Shown in pieces: positions 53,361 through 62,957 of a stretch of 64,000 nucleotides of DNA. Numbering within the stretch: the stretch's first letter is position 1; every line of letters starts with the position of its first letter. Position numbers and translations under genes: made by a program. Source of the DNA: Streptomyces lucensis JCM 4490 (GTDB taxonomy: Bacteria; Actinomycetota; Actinomycetes; Streptomycetales; Streptomycetaceae); assembly GCF_014650035.1 (NCBI RefSeq), contig NZ_BMUE01000008.1:331780-395779 (forward strand), given 5' to 3'. Below the pieces are notes generated by a model, which saw only the letters and a list, made by a program, of their open reading frames with translations, did no database searches and was not told where the DNA came from.

Positions 53361-53595
53361 CAGCTGCTTCCCCTTCCCCGGATCGCCTGGCCCGTCGTGC
53401 GGCGCGCGCGGCGGCCGCGTCGTCCGGGCGGCGGCCCCGTCCCGCACGCGCGGTGTTCCGGGAGCGGATGGCCGGGTGTCAGGGGATCCTGCTTGGTGAG
53501 CATGGGGAAGTGGCTTTCCTCGATCGGGCGTTGACCGGCGGTCGTCCGGGGCGCGAGGCGGGACCCGTCATGGGACCGCCGGTCGGATGGGCACA

Positions 53596-54789
53596 TCATG
53601 AGCTCGGTGTCGCGGCGGCGGACCTGTCGGCGTGCGGATGGGCGCCGAGGGTGTCCGGCCGGGCGGCCGGGCGCCGGGAGCGGGCCGCCGGGCGGGGCGT
53701 CCTGCGTTCACCGCGGGTCTCGGCCGCCATCAGGTCGACGCCGGCGAGGAGGTCGTCGGTGCGGGTGGCCCGGCGCAGCCGGTGCGCCGCCGTACCGACG
53801 GCCAGTGCCTCCTCCAGCAGGGCGTGCACGCTCTCCCAGTCGCCGGTCGCCTCGAGCGCGGGGCGCAGCCTCGCCAGCATGCCGGTCAGCACGGCCGGCG
53901 CCGGCGCCGCGCGGCGCGTCACCGGGTCGACCAGGTGTCCCTCCAGGCCGGAGCGGGCGGCCCGCCAGGTGGCGGCCCTCAGCCAGTCGTGACGGCCGTC
54001 GCACAGGGGTCCGTCCGCACGTTCCAGGCGCTCTCGGGCCTGGTGCACCAGGGCGCGGAACAGCCCGGCGACCAGCGCCACGGTCTCCACCCGGGGGCAG
54101 GCGTCGCAGATCCGCAGCTCCAGGGTGCTCTGGTGGGCCGAGGGGCGTATGTCGTGGTAGATCATGCCGGCGTCGCTGATGACGCCCGAGCGGATCAGTT
54201 CCGCGAGCGACCTGTCGTAGTCGGCGGCGTCCCGGTGGCAGCCGGCCGGCCCCGCGGTCGGCCACCGCTGCCACAGCATGGATCGCCAGCTGGCGTAGCC
54301 GGTGTCGGAGCCCAGCCAGAACGGCGAGCTGGCCGAGAGGGCCAGCAGCGGCGGAAGCCAGGGCGAGACCAGGCACATCGCGCGGACGGCGGTGTCCCGG
54401 TCGGGTACGTCGACATGGATCTGGGCGCTGCAGATGAGTTGTTCGTCGGAGAGCCGGCGGTAGTCGTCGGCCATGCGCCGGTAGCGGGGATCGGCGGTGA
54501 CGTGCTGGGAGGCGACATCGGCCAGGGGTACGGTCCCGGCGGCCACGACCGCGAGGCCGAGGGCGGTCGCCGCCGTGTCGAGGCGGCGCCGGGACGAGGC
54601 GAGGTCCTTCCACAGCCCGTCGAGGGTGTCGTGCACACCGCTGTTGCTCTCCACCACCGACTGCTGCAGTTCACCGGTGAAACCGGGTCTGTCCGTACGG
54701 CCGAGCAGTTCGTGGGCCCGTGGTACGAGATGCCCGCTCTCCACGTCCACGACATGGAACTCTTCCTCGGCCCCGAGGCGCGCTGTCAC
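53596..54789 (-). CDS. Carboxylate-amine ligase, YbdK/GCS2 family
   Basis: 397 aa from GTG 54789 (GGGGAG seven bases upstream). Starts RLGAEEEFHVVD, the Mg-ATP-binding signature of the GCS2 family, with later YHDIRPSAHQSTLELRICDACP as the second family mark. Weak gamma-glutamylcysteine ligase activity is known for E. coli YbdK; true substrates are usually unknown. With the downstream amidotransferase it could build a gamma-glutamyl or glutaminyl small peptide. A low-complexity, Arg/Pro-rich tail follows residue 370. Confidence 0.85.
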   Translation of the reverse strand: MTARLGAEEEFHVVDVESGHLVPRAHELLGRTDRPGFTGELQQSVVESNSGVHDTLDGLWKDLASSRRRLDTAATALGLAVVAAGTVPLADVASQHVTADPRYRRMADDYRRLSDEQLICSAQIHVDVPDRDTAVRAMCLVSPWLPPLLALSASSPFWLGSDTGYASWRSMLWQRWPTAGPAGCHRDAADYDRSLAELIRSGVISDAGMIYHDIRPSAHQSTLELRICDACPRVETVALVAGLFRALVHQARERLERADGPLCDGRHDWLRAATWRAARSGLEGHLVDPVTRRAAPAPAVLTGMLARLRPALEATGDWESVHALLEEALAVGTAAHRLRRATRTDDLLAGVDLMAAETRGERRTPRPAARSRRPAARPDTLGAHPHADRSAAATPSS

Positions 54790-54902
54790 GACATCACTCC
54801 CCTGACATTGACAGGCGGTCCATGAGCCCCGAGTTCCCAGAGTTGCTCTTGGCAAGCGTGACAATTCATACGTTAGTACGCATTGCCGGTGCGTGAGCGA
54901 TG

Positions 54903-55211
54903 TCAGGCCGCCGGGCCGTCCCCGGGCGGGGCGTGCACGGTGCTCAGGTCCGCCAGTCCGGAGACGGTCAGGATCGGCTGGAGCAGCGGCGGTGCGATCA
55001 GCTCCAGGCGCTCGGCGTGGGCGAACAGGACGTTGAGACCGGCGCTGTCCAGGTAGTCGACGGCGGTCAGATCGATCACGACGCCGCCGGAGAACCGGTC
55101 CAGTGTCCGGGCCAGCTCCGCGCTGTTGCTGAGATCGATCTCGCCCGCGACGGTAAGGAGCACGGTGCCGTCGCGCCGTCTCTGCGGAGTGATGGTGAGC
55201 GCAGTGGGCAT
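54903..55211 (-). CDS. STAS-domain anti-sigma factor antagonist
   Basis: 102 aa, ATG overlapping the stop of the 1389-aa sensor gene (TGATG). STAS core VLLTVAGEIDLSNSAELARTL and VIDLTAVDYLDSAGLNVLF; the Ser of DSAG is the predicted phosphorylation site. Last gene of the sigma operon and the probable substrate of the phosphatase and kinase domains of the giant protein. Confidence 0.88.
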   Translation of the reverse strand: MPTALTITPQRRRDGTVLLTVAGEIDLSNSAELARTLDRFSGGVVIDLTAVDYLDSAGLNVLFAHAERLELIAPPLLQPILTVSGLADLSTVHAPPGDGPAA

Positions 55212-58200
55212 CAGCGGATCCTCGTGTGCATGTCGACAGTGGTTCCGGCCGGGGCCGGCTCGATGGTCACGTGGTCCATCAGCTTGCGCATGAGGCTGAT
55301 TCCCCGGCCGCGCAGCGGGTTGGCCTCGGGCTGGGGCTCCTTCCACCGCCCGCTGTCGGCGACGGTGAGGCGGACCCGGTGCGCGGAGGCCTCGGCCCGC
55401 AGACCGATGGAGGCGCCTGGGGCGTCACGGTGGCCGTGCTCGACCGCGTTGGCGCACGCCTCCCCCGCCGCCATCAGGACGTCCATCGCGGCCTTCGGCG
55501 CCAGACCGGCGTTCTCCAGCCAGGTGCGCAGGGCATGGCGGACCGGCGCCAGCTGCCCCGGCCGGGCGGGGAAGGACAGGGTGAGCGGGGCCGGGTACCG
55601 GTACAGCAGCAGGGCCACGTCGTCCTCGAAGCCGTCCTGCGGCGCGAGCCGGTCCGTGACGTGAGCGGCGAGTTCCTGCAGGGGGACGTCGCCGCCGGCC
55701 ACGAGGGCGTCGCAGGCCCGGCGGATCCCCGTGCTCAGGGCCTGCCGCCTGCGCTCGACGAGTCCGTCGGTGTAGAGCAGGAGGGTCGAGCGGACCGGCA
55801 GGACGGTGGTCGCCTCCGGCCGCACGCGTCCGGGCCGCACGCCGAGGGGCAGCGAGCGGCCCTCTTCCAGCAGCTTCGTGGCGCCGTCGGGACCGGCGAG
55901 GATGCCCGGCGGGTGACCGGCGCTCGCGTAGGTCAGAACACCGGAGCCCGGGTCGAGGACACCGCAGAAGACGGTCGTGCACACGGCGGCGGCGACACCG
56001 GTGGCGAAGTGGTCCAGGGCGGCCAGGGTGCGGCCGGGGCCGGTGTCCTGCAGGAACAGGGCCCGGCAGGCGCTGCGGAGCTGGCCCATCACGGCGGCGG
56101 CCTCGAGCCCGCGGCCGACGCAGTCGCCGACGACGATGCCGATCCTGCCGTCGGGCAGCGCGATGGTGTCGTACCAGTCGCCGCCGACCTCCAGCGGCGG
56201 TGTGGCGGGTTCGTAGCGGACGGCGAATCCGCCGGGGAGTTCCGACGGGCCGAGGATGGCACGCTGCAGGGCCAGCGCCGTGACGCGTTGCTGGTCGAAC
56301 TGGTGGGCCCGGGCCAGGGCCTGGGCGAGCTGTCCGGCCAGCACGGCGAGCAGCAGCTGGTCCTCGTCGCCGAAGGGCCGGTGACGGCCCGTCTCCACCC
56401 ACAGCGCCATCGGGCCTTCGGGGTGCTCCAGCAGGATCCCTCCCCCGGTGGCGTCGGACGCCGAGGTGAGCAGGGGGCGCCGGTGCAGCTCGGTGATCGC
56501 GCGCCGGCGCGGCTCGGGCAGCTCCTGCCAGTCGGCCGGGGTCGTGGCGGTGACGGAGGGCCGGTCGCCGGAGCCGAGGACCACCGCCATGACGCTGTCG
56601 GCGCGCCACAGCTCCCTGAGCTGGTCGAGGGCCGCGGCGAGGGTGTCGGTCAGGCTGGTCACCCGGGACAGACGGGTGCCGAGGGCGGCCAGCGCGCTTT
56701 CCCGCTGGACGGCGTAGTGCTCGGTCGTGACGTCACGGAAGGTGCCCACGATCACGCGGCGCCCGGTGTCGGGGTCCTGGGTGCGCGTGAAGCTCACCGC
56801 GATCCAGCGGCGGCGCCCGTCCCGGTGGACGACGGGCACCGTACGGATGCCGTGCCGCTCCCGCAGGACGGCGGTGAGGGCGTCCGCGACCGCGCGGTGT
56901 CCGTCCGGATCCGCTGCCGCGTCGGGCCACCAGGGGTGGACGGGGCGGTACGGCAGCCCTTCGGGACCGTAGCCGAGGATGTCGGAGAAGGCCGCGTTGA
57001 TCTCGATGACGGCGCCGTTCCCGTCGCAGACGAAGAAGGCTTCCTGCAGGGAGTCCACGAGCGCGGTGCGCCACCGCACGTGGTGTCCGCGCAGCCGGGC
57101 CAGCTCCACGTTGGCGCGCACCCGTGCCAGCAGCTCGGCGGCGGCGAACGGCTTGACGAGATAGTCGTCGGCTCCGGCCCGCAGGCCTTCGATGGCCGCT
57201 TCCTGACCGGCTCTGGCGGACAGGAGCAGCACGGGGAGCGACGCCGTGCGGGAATCGGTACGCAGGGCGTTCAGCAGCGACAGTCCGTCGACGCGGGGCA
57301 TCATGACGTCGCTGACGATCAGGTCGGGCGGCGCGCCGCGTACGGCCCGCAGGGCCTGGTCCCCGTCGGCGACGGCGGACACCCGGTAGCCGGCCTGGGT
57401 CAGCAGGCGCGTGAGGTACTCGCGCATGTCCGTGTTGTCGTCGGCGATCAGCACGTGGGCCGGCTTTCCGGCGGTCTGCGGTGCGGGGGGCGCCGCCGGC
57501 GCGGTGCCGACGCCCGCCTGCTGCGCCGCGGTGTCGTTCTCCGGCAGCCAGCGCAGGGCTTCCAGTACGTAAGGGGCTGCCGTCACGGCGGGCACGTGGG
57601 GTCCGGCCGCGACGACCGCGTCGGCGGGAAGGTGCGCGGTGCCGAAGGGCAGCCGGACGGTGAAGCAGGTGCCCTTGCCTTCCTCGCTGTCCGCGGTGAT
57701 GGTGCCGCCGTGCAGCAGCACCAGTTCCCTGACGAGGGCGAGACCGATGCCGCTGCCCTCGTTCGACCGGGCCCGGCTGCCGCTGATGCGGTGGAACCGC
57801 TCGAACAGCCGTGGCATCTCGGCGGCCGGTACTCCCGTGCCGGTGTCCGCGACGAGCACCTCGGCCGCGTCGTCCCGTTCGCGCACGGTCACCGTGACGG
57901 TGCCGTCGAAGGTGAACTTCAGGGCGTTGCTGAGCAGGTTGAGGACCACCTTCTCCCACATGCCGCGGTCGATGTGGACCGGCTGGGGCAGAGGAGCGCA
58001 GTCCACGTGGAAGGCCAGTCCGGCCCGATCGACGGCGGAGCGGAAGACACTGGCCAGCTCGGCGGTGACGGCGGCCAGGTCGACCGGCTCGTACCGGGCC
58101 TGCATCCGGCCGGCCTCGATGCGGGAGAAGTCGAGCAGCGTGTTGACCAGCTTGCCCAGCCTCAGCCCGTTGCGGTGTATGGCCTCCAGGTCCTGCCGCA

Positions 58201-59380
58201 CCGAGGGTTCCGCGTCCGCCAGCCGGGTCAGCAGCTCCTGGGCGGGGCCGGTCATGAGGGTGAGCGGAGTGCGGAACTCGTGGCTGATGTTGGAGAAGAA
58301 GGTGGTCTTGGCCCGGTCGAGTTCGGCCAGTTCCTCCGCGCGCCGCTGCTGTGCGCGGTAGCTGCGCGCACTGCCGATTCCGGAGGCCAGGTGCGTGGCC
58401 GTCAGGCCGATGAAGCCCCGGTACGCGTCGTCGAGGGGACGGTAGCGGTTCAGGGCCGCCACCAGGAACCCGTACGGTTCGCCGCCCTGCTGCTGCAGCG
58501 GCACCACGAGGGCCTCCGTGGGCGGCTCCGGCCAGTCGCCCGCGGGCAGGGTTCCGAAACGGTCGTCCGTCAGCGGCACGCACACGGACTCACCGCTTCC
58601 CGCGGCGGCCGCGGGCCACAGCAGGCCGGTCGCGCCTTCCGGCAGCACGGCCGGGGCGGCGGGGTGCCCGGGGGGCAGGCCCGTGCTCCCGGCCAGCCGG
58701 GCGCCTTCCTCCGGTGCGAAGAGGTAGGTCAGGGTGAAGGGCAGGTCACGCGCGTTGCGCGCCAGTTGCCGGCAGGCGAAGGCGAGCGTCTCCTCCTCGG
58801 TGCGCACGACGGTGGGGTCGGAGCCGAGGTCGCGCAGTGTCGCCATCCGCCGCTCGCCCACGACCCGGTCGGTGTCCTCGCTGACCACGCAGAGCATGCC
58901 GACGACCTGCGCGTCGTCGTCGCGCAGCGGACTGTAGGAGAAGGTGTGGTACGTCTCCTCGGGATAGCCGGAACGTTCCAGGAAGAGCAGGAGGGCGTCG
59001 TCCCAGGTGGCCTCGCCGGTGCCCAGAACCCGTTCGATGCGCGGGCCGATGTCGGGCCAGATCTCCGCCCACACCTCACGCGCGGGCCGGCCCAGCGCCC
59101 AGGGGTACTTGAGGCCCAGGGTGTCGCGCCGGTAGGCGGCGTTGCAGAAGAACGTCAGGTCGGGTCCCCACGCCATCCACATGGGGAACCGTGACGAGAG
59201 CATGATGCTGACGGCCGTGCGCAGGCTCTGCGGCCACCGGTCCGGCGGGCCCAGTGGGGTCGCCGCCCAGTCGACGGCGGCGAGGTCGGCGCCGGTCCGG
59301 CCGCCGTCGGCGAACACCTCGCGCGTACCCGCGGTGCGCCGCGCGTCGCCGCCCGCCCCCACGCCGGCCCTCTCACTCAT
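55211..59380 (-). CDS. Giant hybrid: PAS-GAF-histidine kinase-receiver-PAS-GAF-PP2C-RsbW
   Basis: 1389 aa from ATG 59380 (GGAG upstream). In order: PAS-like sensor (about 50-170); GAF (about 180-335); HisKA with H367 in SHEFRTPL; HATPase with N-box NLLSNALKF and GSGIGLALV (to about 578); receiver domain 640-760 with D691 in VSDVMMPRVDG; second PAS (770-885); GAF (890-1025); SpoIIE PP2C (1030-1260) with GGDWYD 1066-1071, GDCVGRG 1085-1091, YTDGL 1203-1207; C-terminal RsbW-like ATPase (1265-1389) with GEACANAVEHG. It thus contains two-component and partner-switching modules, with opposing phosphatase and kinase activities toward STAS proteins. OsaC of S. coelicolor has the RsbW/PAS/GAF/PP2C part; the histidine kinase-receiver half is additional. 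Confidence 0.9.
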   Translation of the reverse strand: MSERAGVGAGGDARRTAGTREVFADGGRTGADLAAVDWAATPLGPPDRWPQSLRTAVSIMLSSRFPMWMAWGPDLTFFCNAAYRRDTLGLKYPWALGRPAREVWAEIWPDIGPRIERVLGTGEATWDDALLLFLERSGYPEETYHTFSYSPLRDDDAQVVGMLCVVSEDTDRVVGERRMATLRDLGSDPTVVRTEEETLAFACRQLARNARDLPFTLTYLFAPEEGARLAGSTGLPPGHPAAPAVLPEGATGLLWPAAAAGSGESVCVPLTDDRFGTLPAGDWPEPPTEALVVPLQQQGGEPYGFLVAALNRYRPLDDAYRGFIGLTATHLASGIGSARSYRAQQRRAEELAELDRAKTTFFSNISHEFRTPLTLMTGPAQELLTRLADAEPSVRQDLEAIHRNGLRLGKLVNTLLDFSRIEAGRMQARYEPVDLAAVTAELASVFRSAVDRAGLAFHVDCAPLPQPVHIDRGMWEKVVLNLLSNALKFTFDGTVTVTVRERDDAAEVLVADTGTGVPAAEMPRLFERFHRISGSRARSNEGSGIGLALVRELVLLHGGTITADSEEGKGTCFTVRLPFGTAHLPADAVVAAGPHVPAVTAAPYVLEALRWLPENDTAAQQAGVGTAPAAPPAPQTAGKPAHVLIADDNTDMREYLTRLLTQAGYRVSAVADGDQALRAVRGAPPDLIVSDVMMPRVDGLSLLNALRTDSRTASLPVLLLSARAGQEAAIEGLRAGADDYLVKPFAAAELLARVRANVELARLRGHHVRWRTALVDSLQEAFFVCDGNGAVIEINAAFSDILGYGPEGLPYRPVHPWWPDAAADPDGHRAVADALTAVLRERHGIRTVPVVHRDGRRRWIAVSFTRTQDPDTGRRVIVGTFRDVTTEHYAVQRESALAALGTRLSRVTSLTDTLAAALDQLRELWRADSVMAVVLGSGDRPSVTATTPADWQELPEPRRRAITELHRRPLLTSASDATGGGILLEHPEGPMALWVETGRHRPFGDEDQLLLAVLAGQLAQALARAHQFDQQRVTALALQRAILGPSELPGGFAVRYEPATPPLEVGGDWYDTIALPDGRIGIVVGDCVGRGLEAAAVMGQLRSACRALFLQDTGPGRTLAALDHFATGVAAAVCTTVFCGVLDPGSGVLTYASAGHPPGILAGPDGATKLLEEGRSLPLGVRPGRVRPEATTVLPVRSTLLLYTDGLVERRRQALSTGIRRACDALVAGGDVPLQELAAHVTDRLAPQDGFEDDVALLLYRYPAPLTLSFPARPGQLAPVRHALRTWLENAGLAPKAAMDVLMAAGEACANAVEHGHRDAPGASIGLRAEASAHRVRLTVADSGRWKEPQPEANPLRGRGISLMRKLMDHVTIEPAPAGTTVDMHTRIR

Positions 59381-59528
59381 GTCGGCTCCGTTCTCCCCCG
59401 TCACGGTCGCGTCGGCCAGGTGGCTCGGCTGAGCCGGCGCGACCCGCAGTCCCGCGCGTCCGTCTGCCCCGTGCGCAGGATTCCATCCTTCACGACCGCA
59501 AGCGCGGTGAACGCACGGCGGCGGGGAC

Positions 59529-59924
59529 TCAGGTGACGCCGGCCCTGGTGGCGTCGCCGTCGGCCTCGGGCGTGCCGGCGTCGAGTGGCTGCGCGCACCC
59601 GATGAGGTGCTCCAGCACATTGGTGAGGCGGAGCCGGTCGTCCAGGAAACCGGGGCGGTTGTCCAGGCGCAGTTCGGCGCCCGCGGCGCCCGCCCGCCGG
59701 TGGATCATGAGCAGGGCGGAGAGCCCCGAGGAGTCGATCCAGGTCAGGGCGCGGAAGTCCAGCCGCACCTCACGGGGCCCCGGATGGCGGTCGATGTGCT
59801 CGACGACGCAGTGCACCAGGTCGCCGCTGGTGTCGTAGTCCAGCTCGCCCGTGACGTGGAACGTCAACGTCATGGGCTCGCTCACCACGGTGAGGCCGAA
59901 TTCTGCGGGCGGATGTTCGATCAT
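59529..59924 (-). CDS. STAS-domain anti-sigma factor antagonist
   Basis: 131 aa, start overlapping the cobalamin-sensor gene (ATGA). STAS core LTFHVTGELDYDTSGDLVHCVV and LDFRALTWIDSSGLSALLMI, with Ser of DSSG as likely phosphosite. Hydrophilic tails at both ends are longer than in minimal RsbV. Sits between the light-sensor-like protein and the giant kinase/phosphatase. Confidence 0.88.
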   Translation of the reverse strand: MIEHPPAEFGLTVVSEPMTLTFHVTGELDYDTSGDLVHCVVEHIDRHPGPREVRLDFRALTWIDSSGLSALLMIHRRAGAAGAELRLDNRPGFLDDRLRLTNVLEHLIGCAQPLDAGTPEADGDATRAGVT

Positions 59925-60991
59925 ACGCGGGTGTCGGGTCGGGGGACGGGATGGGAGCGCACCGCCGAAGCCCCGTCCTGGAGCAGACCGAGGGTGCGGG
60001 GGAAATCACGCGCCTGTTCCATCAGGGCGTCCAGTCCGGCGAGGAGTGAGCGTGCCGGGACCCGGCGCGCCTGCAGTATGCCGGCGGTCCAGGTGAGGAA
60101 CGCGGTGAAGACCTCGGCGTCGTCGACGTACAGCGCGGTGGCCAGGAAGTCGACGATGTGGGCGATGTCCTCCGCGGTCCGCTCCCGCTGGATGTCGCTG
60201 TAGCCGCGCATCGCGGGGAAGCGGTCCTCCAGATCCGTGAGGGTCTGTTTGACCAGTCGTCCACGGGAGTGGACGGTCATCGTGTACTCCTGGTCGGCCA
60301 GGTGCGGGAGGTCGTCGACCACCTGCCGCACGGCCGACGGGGCGGGCCGGGCGAGTCCGGCCTCCAGTGCCGCGGCGGCCTCGCGGGCGTCGGCTGCCCA
60401 GAGGTCGGCTCCCAGCGCGCGGGCGTATCTGCCGCCGGGGCCGAAGGCGGGGCCGCCGGCCAGGACCGGTACGCCGACGGCCTGGCAGGCGGTGATGGCG
60501 CTGTGCGCTCTCGGCAGGTGGGTGGGCAGGGAGCTGGACAGCAGGACGGCCTGCGGGTCCGTGTGATGCAGGTGGGCGATCAGGTGCGGGGTGGGGGTCT
60601 GCGCGCCGAGGTAGTCGACCCGCCAGCCCCGCAGGCGCAGCACCTCGGCCACGAGCCGGGCGGGGAAGGCGTGCCACTCGCCGTCCACGCAGGCGACCGT
60701 CACCCGCCCCCGTTGTCCGGTGTCCCAGTGCCGGTGGTGCGCGAGGGCGGCGACGACGCGCTCGTTGATGGCGGTGGCGGCGTGTTCCTGGGCAACGGTG
60801 AAGCGGTCGGCGGCCCACTCCTCGCCGACCTTGTGCTGGACGGGCGCGATGACGTCCAGGAGCAGGCTCTCCTCGTCGGTGCCGTCGGCGAGCGCGGCGC
60901 GGACGGTGCGCACCGCGTCGTACTCGTCACCGGCGGCGACGGCCTCCCACAGCCGCTCGCGGACCTCGGCCGTCGTGGCGGGGTGGGTCAC
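59921..60991 (-). CDS. Cobalamin-binding (CarH-type sensor domain) protein
   Basis: 356 aa from GTG 60991 (AGGAG upstream), overlapping the phosphatase stop (GTGA). Residues 1-90 form the helical cap with W59-x9-E69-H70 (EEWAADRFTVAQEH), the hallmark of CarH/LitR photoreceptor cobalamin domains; residues 93-215 are the Rossmann B12 domain with E105-W-H107 as probable lower ligand. There is Ala, not His, directly after the Trp, unlike CarH. No MerR DNA-binding domain; instead a novel helical C-terminal domain of about 120 residues (SRGRLVKQTLTDLEDRFPAM ... TAGILQARRVPARSLLAGLDAL). Probably senses light or B12 and acts by protein contact in the sigma cascade. Confidence 0.83.
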   Translation of the reverse strand: MTHPATTAEVRERLWEAVAAGDEYDAVRTVRAALADGTDEESLLLDVIAPVQHKVGEEWAADRFTVAQEHAATAINERVVAALAHHRHWDTGQRGRVTVACVDGEWHAFPARLVAEVLRLRGWRVDYLGAQTPTPHLIAHLHHTDPQAVLLSSSLPTHLPRAHSAITACQAVGVPVLAGGPAFGPGGRYARALGADLWAADAREAAAALEAGLARPAPSAVRQVVDDLPHLADQEYTMTVHSRGRLVKQTLTDLEDRFPAMRGYSDIQRERTAEDIAHIVDFLATALYVDDAEVFTAFLTWTAGILQARRVPARSLLAGLDALMEQARDFPRTLGLLQDGASAVRSHPVPRPDTRV

Positions 60992-62736
60992 CGGCCGCTC
61001 CTGGGGAGGGGATGCCGGGCGGTGCCGCCCACCACCGTGAGCGGGCCGGTCCTGGGGGCGCCGACGGCGAGCGTGGCCATGTCGTCGTGGTGCCCCGCTC
61101 CCACCCACTGGGAGGCGAGCATCTGCACGCGCTCCACAACCGCCTCCGCGGGCAGCCCCGCGCATTCGGCCAGCGCGCGCCGCAGCCGCGGTTCGCCGAA
61201 GAACTCGTCGCCGAGCGGGCCCCCGCGGGCCTCGGTGATGCCGTCGGTGTACAGCAGGCACGTGTCCCCGGGCGCGAGCGTCGTCTCGACCGTGCGCGCC
61301 GTCACCACCGGGAGCGCGCCGATCAGCGTGCCGTGGGTGGGGACCTGTTCGACCTCGCCGCCGGAGCGGACGACGAGGGGCGGCAGATGCCCGGCGCTGG
61401 TCAGCCGCAGGCGCACGCGTCCGGCGCGGCGGCTCACGGAGGCCAGCACCAGGGTGGCGAAGCGGGTGTGATGGGAGCTGAGCAGCGCTCCGTTGAGGAG
61501 GTCCAGTACCTCCTGGTGGTCCGCGGCCAGGGGCAGCAGCGCGTGCAGGGTGTTGCGGATCTTGCCGGTCAGCACGGCGGCCTCGAGGCCCTTGCCCGCG
61601 ACGTCGCCGAGCACGACGAGCGTCTCCTGGGTGGGCTCGGCCGCGGGGTGGAAGTCGTAGAAGTCCCCCCCGACCCGCTCGTTGTCCTTGGCGGGCCGGT
61701 AGCCCGCCGCGTACTCCACGCCGTGGGTGCGGCGCAGCACCGGCGGGAGCAGTTCCCGCATCAGTGTGGCCGTGATGGCCGCCTGCTCCGTGTACAGCCG
61801 CGCCGCGGACAGGGCCGCTCCGGCCCGCGCCGCGAACAGGCGGGCGAAGATCTCCTCCCCTTCGGAGAAGCCCTTGTCGGTGCTGGAGCGCAGCAGCACC
61901 AGCGCTCCGGCCGGTACGCCGTGGCCGGGCAGCGGGGTCACGATGACCGAGCCGGCGGCCGAGAAGCCGTCCGGGAGCAGCCAGTCCGGTATGTCGTCGG
62001 GGTTGATCCAGCGGGCGGGAACGGGCGGGAAGCCCTGCAGCGCCTCGCTGAGGCCGGGGACGCCGCGCGGATCGATCTGCCGGTTCACCCGGGTGGCGGG
62101 TCCGCCGCGCACGGCGTAGGTCAGGGTGTGGCGCCGGCCGTGCGGCGGGGAGAGGACCACCGCGGCCTCGGCCATGTGTTCGGCGGCCATGGCCGCGGCC
62201 ATCTCCATGCAGCGGTCCGCGTTCAGGGTCGACAGCAGGGCGCTGGACACCTGGGCCAGGATGTCCGTCCGCTCCTGGGCGGTGTGCAGTGCCTGTTCGG
62301 CGAGGTGCCGGCCGGTGTCGTCGACCAGCCACCAGACCACGTCCCCGTCGGCCGACGCCGAGGCGTGGGCTTCGAAGAGGCGCTCGTCGATGGCGCCGCT
62401 CGGTGGCGCGACGGATGAGGCGTCGCCCTGCCTCCGCACGAGGCGCTGATGGGCGTCGGACAACCAGGACGGGACCACGTCGTGGAGGCTGTCCCCGTGA
62501 CCGGCTCCCGGCAGCAGCGTCCGGGCGGCCCGGTTGATCCGCACCAGATCCCCGTGAGGGTCTACGACCAGCACGGGACAAGGGGCCTCGCCCCACGTCG
62601 CACCGACCTTGTCAGCGGCGTTGCGCGGGCTTGCAGAGGAGCCGCTAGAAGCGCACACGAGAAGGGGCACGCAGGGTGCGCGCCCCACCACCTTCCTGAT
62701 CTTGGCGAATGATGCCGTCCGACAACAGTCCCGCAT
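60988..62736 (-). CDS. PAS-GAF-SpoIIE phosphatase of the sigma operon
   Basis: 582 aa from ATG 62736 (AGGA nearby; start uncertain). PAS at about 45-130 (PVLVVDPHGDLVRINRAARTLL), GAF at about 150-330, PP2C at about 350-570 with GGDFYDFH, GDVAGKG, YTDGITE and HHDDMATL. Coupled by 4-bp overlap to the cobalamin-sensor gene, suggesting that sensor controls this phosphatase, which in turn would dephosphorylate the STAS proteins. Confidence 0.85.
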   Translation of the reverse strand: MRDCCRTASFAKIRKVVGRAPCVPLLVCASSGSSASPRNAADKVGATWGEAPCPVLVVDPHGDLVRINRAARTLLPGAGHGDSLHDVVPSWLSDAHQRLVRRQGDASSVAPPSGAIDERLFEAHASASADGDVVWWLVDDTGRHLAEQALHTAQERTDILAQVSSALLSTLNADRCMEMAAAMAAEHMAEAAVVLSPPHGRRHTLTYAVRGGPATRVNRQIDPRGVPGLSEALQGFPPVPARWINPDDIPDWLLPDGFSAAGSVIVTPLPGHGVPAGALVLLRSSTDKGFSEGEEIFARLFAARAGAALSAARLYTEQAAITATLMRELLPPVLRRTHGVEYAAGYRPAKDNERVGGDFYDFHPAAEPTQETLVVLGDVAGKGLEAAVLTGKIRNTLHALLPLAADHQEVLDLLNGALLSSHHTRFATLVLASVSRRAGRVRLRLTSAGHLPPLVVRSGGEVEQVPTHGTLIGALPVVTARTVETTLAPGDTCLLYTDGITEARGGPLGDEFFGEPRLRRALAECAGLPAEAVVERVQMLASQWVGAGHHDDMATLAVGAPRTGPLTVVGGTARHPLPRSGR

Positions 62737-62957
62737 CGGTCCTGCGAACGCAAGCCACCGCCCACGGGCGGGGGTGCCGGTGCGCGGACGGTCCCCCCGT
62801 TCAGCAGCGGTTCGCCGGCGCGCGGCCGTCGCACCGTCGCCGTCCCGGATGATCAGTCCCCTTTCAGGGTGTCGTGACGTCCAGCTGTTCGACCGGCCCG
62901 GCGGCGGCAGAGGGTAGCCGTCCAGCCGGCGGGGGCGGGCAGACGGGCGGCGCCCCG

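Noticed and set aside
55226..59194. 1322-codon plus-strand frame opposite the giant sensor protein
   Set aside because: Gly/Arg/Val/Gln-rich product without domains; minus strand shows eight recognisable domains.
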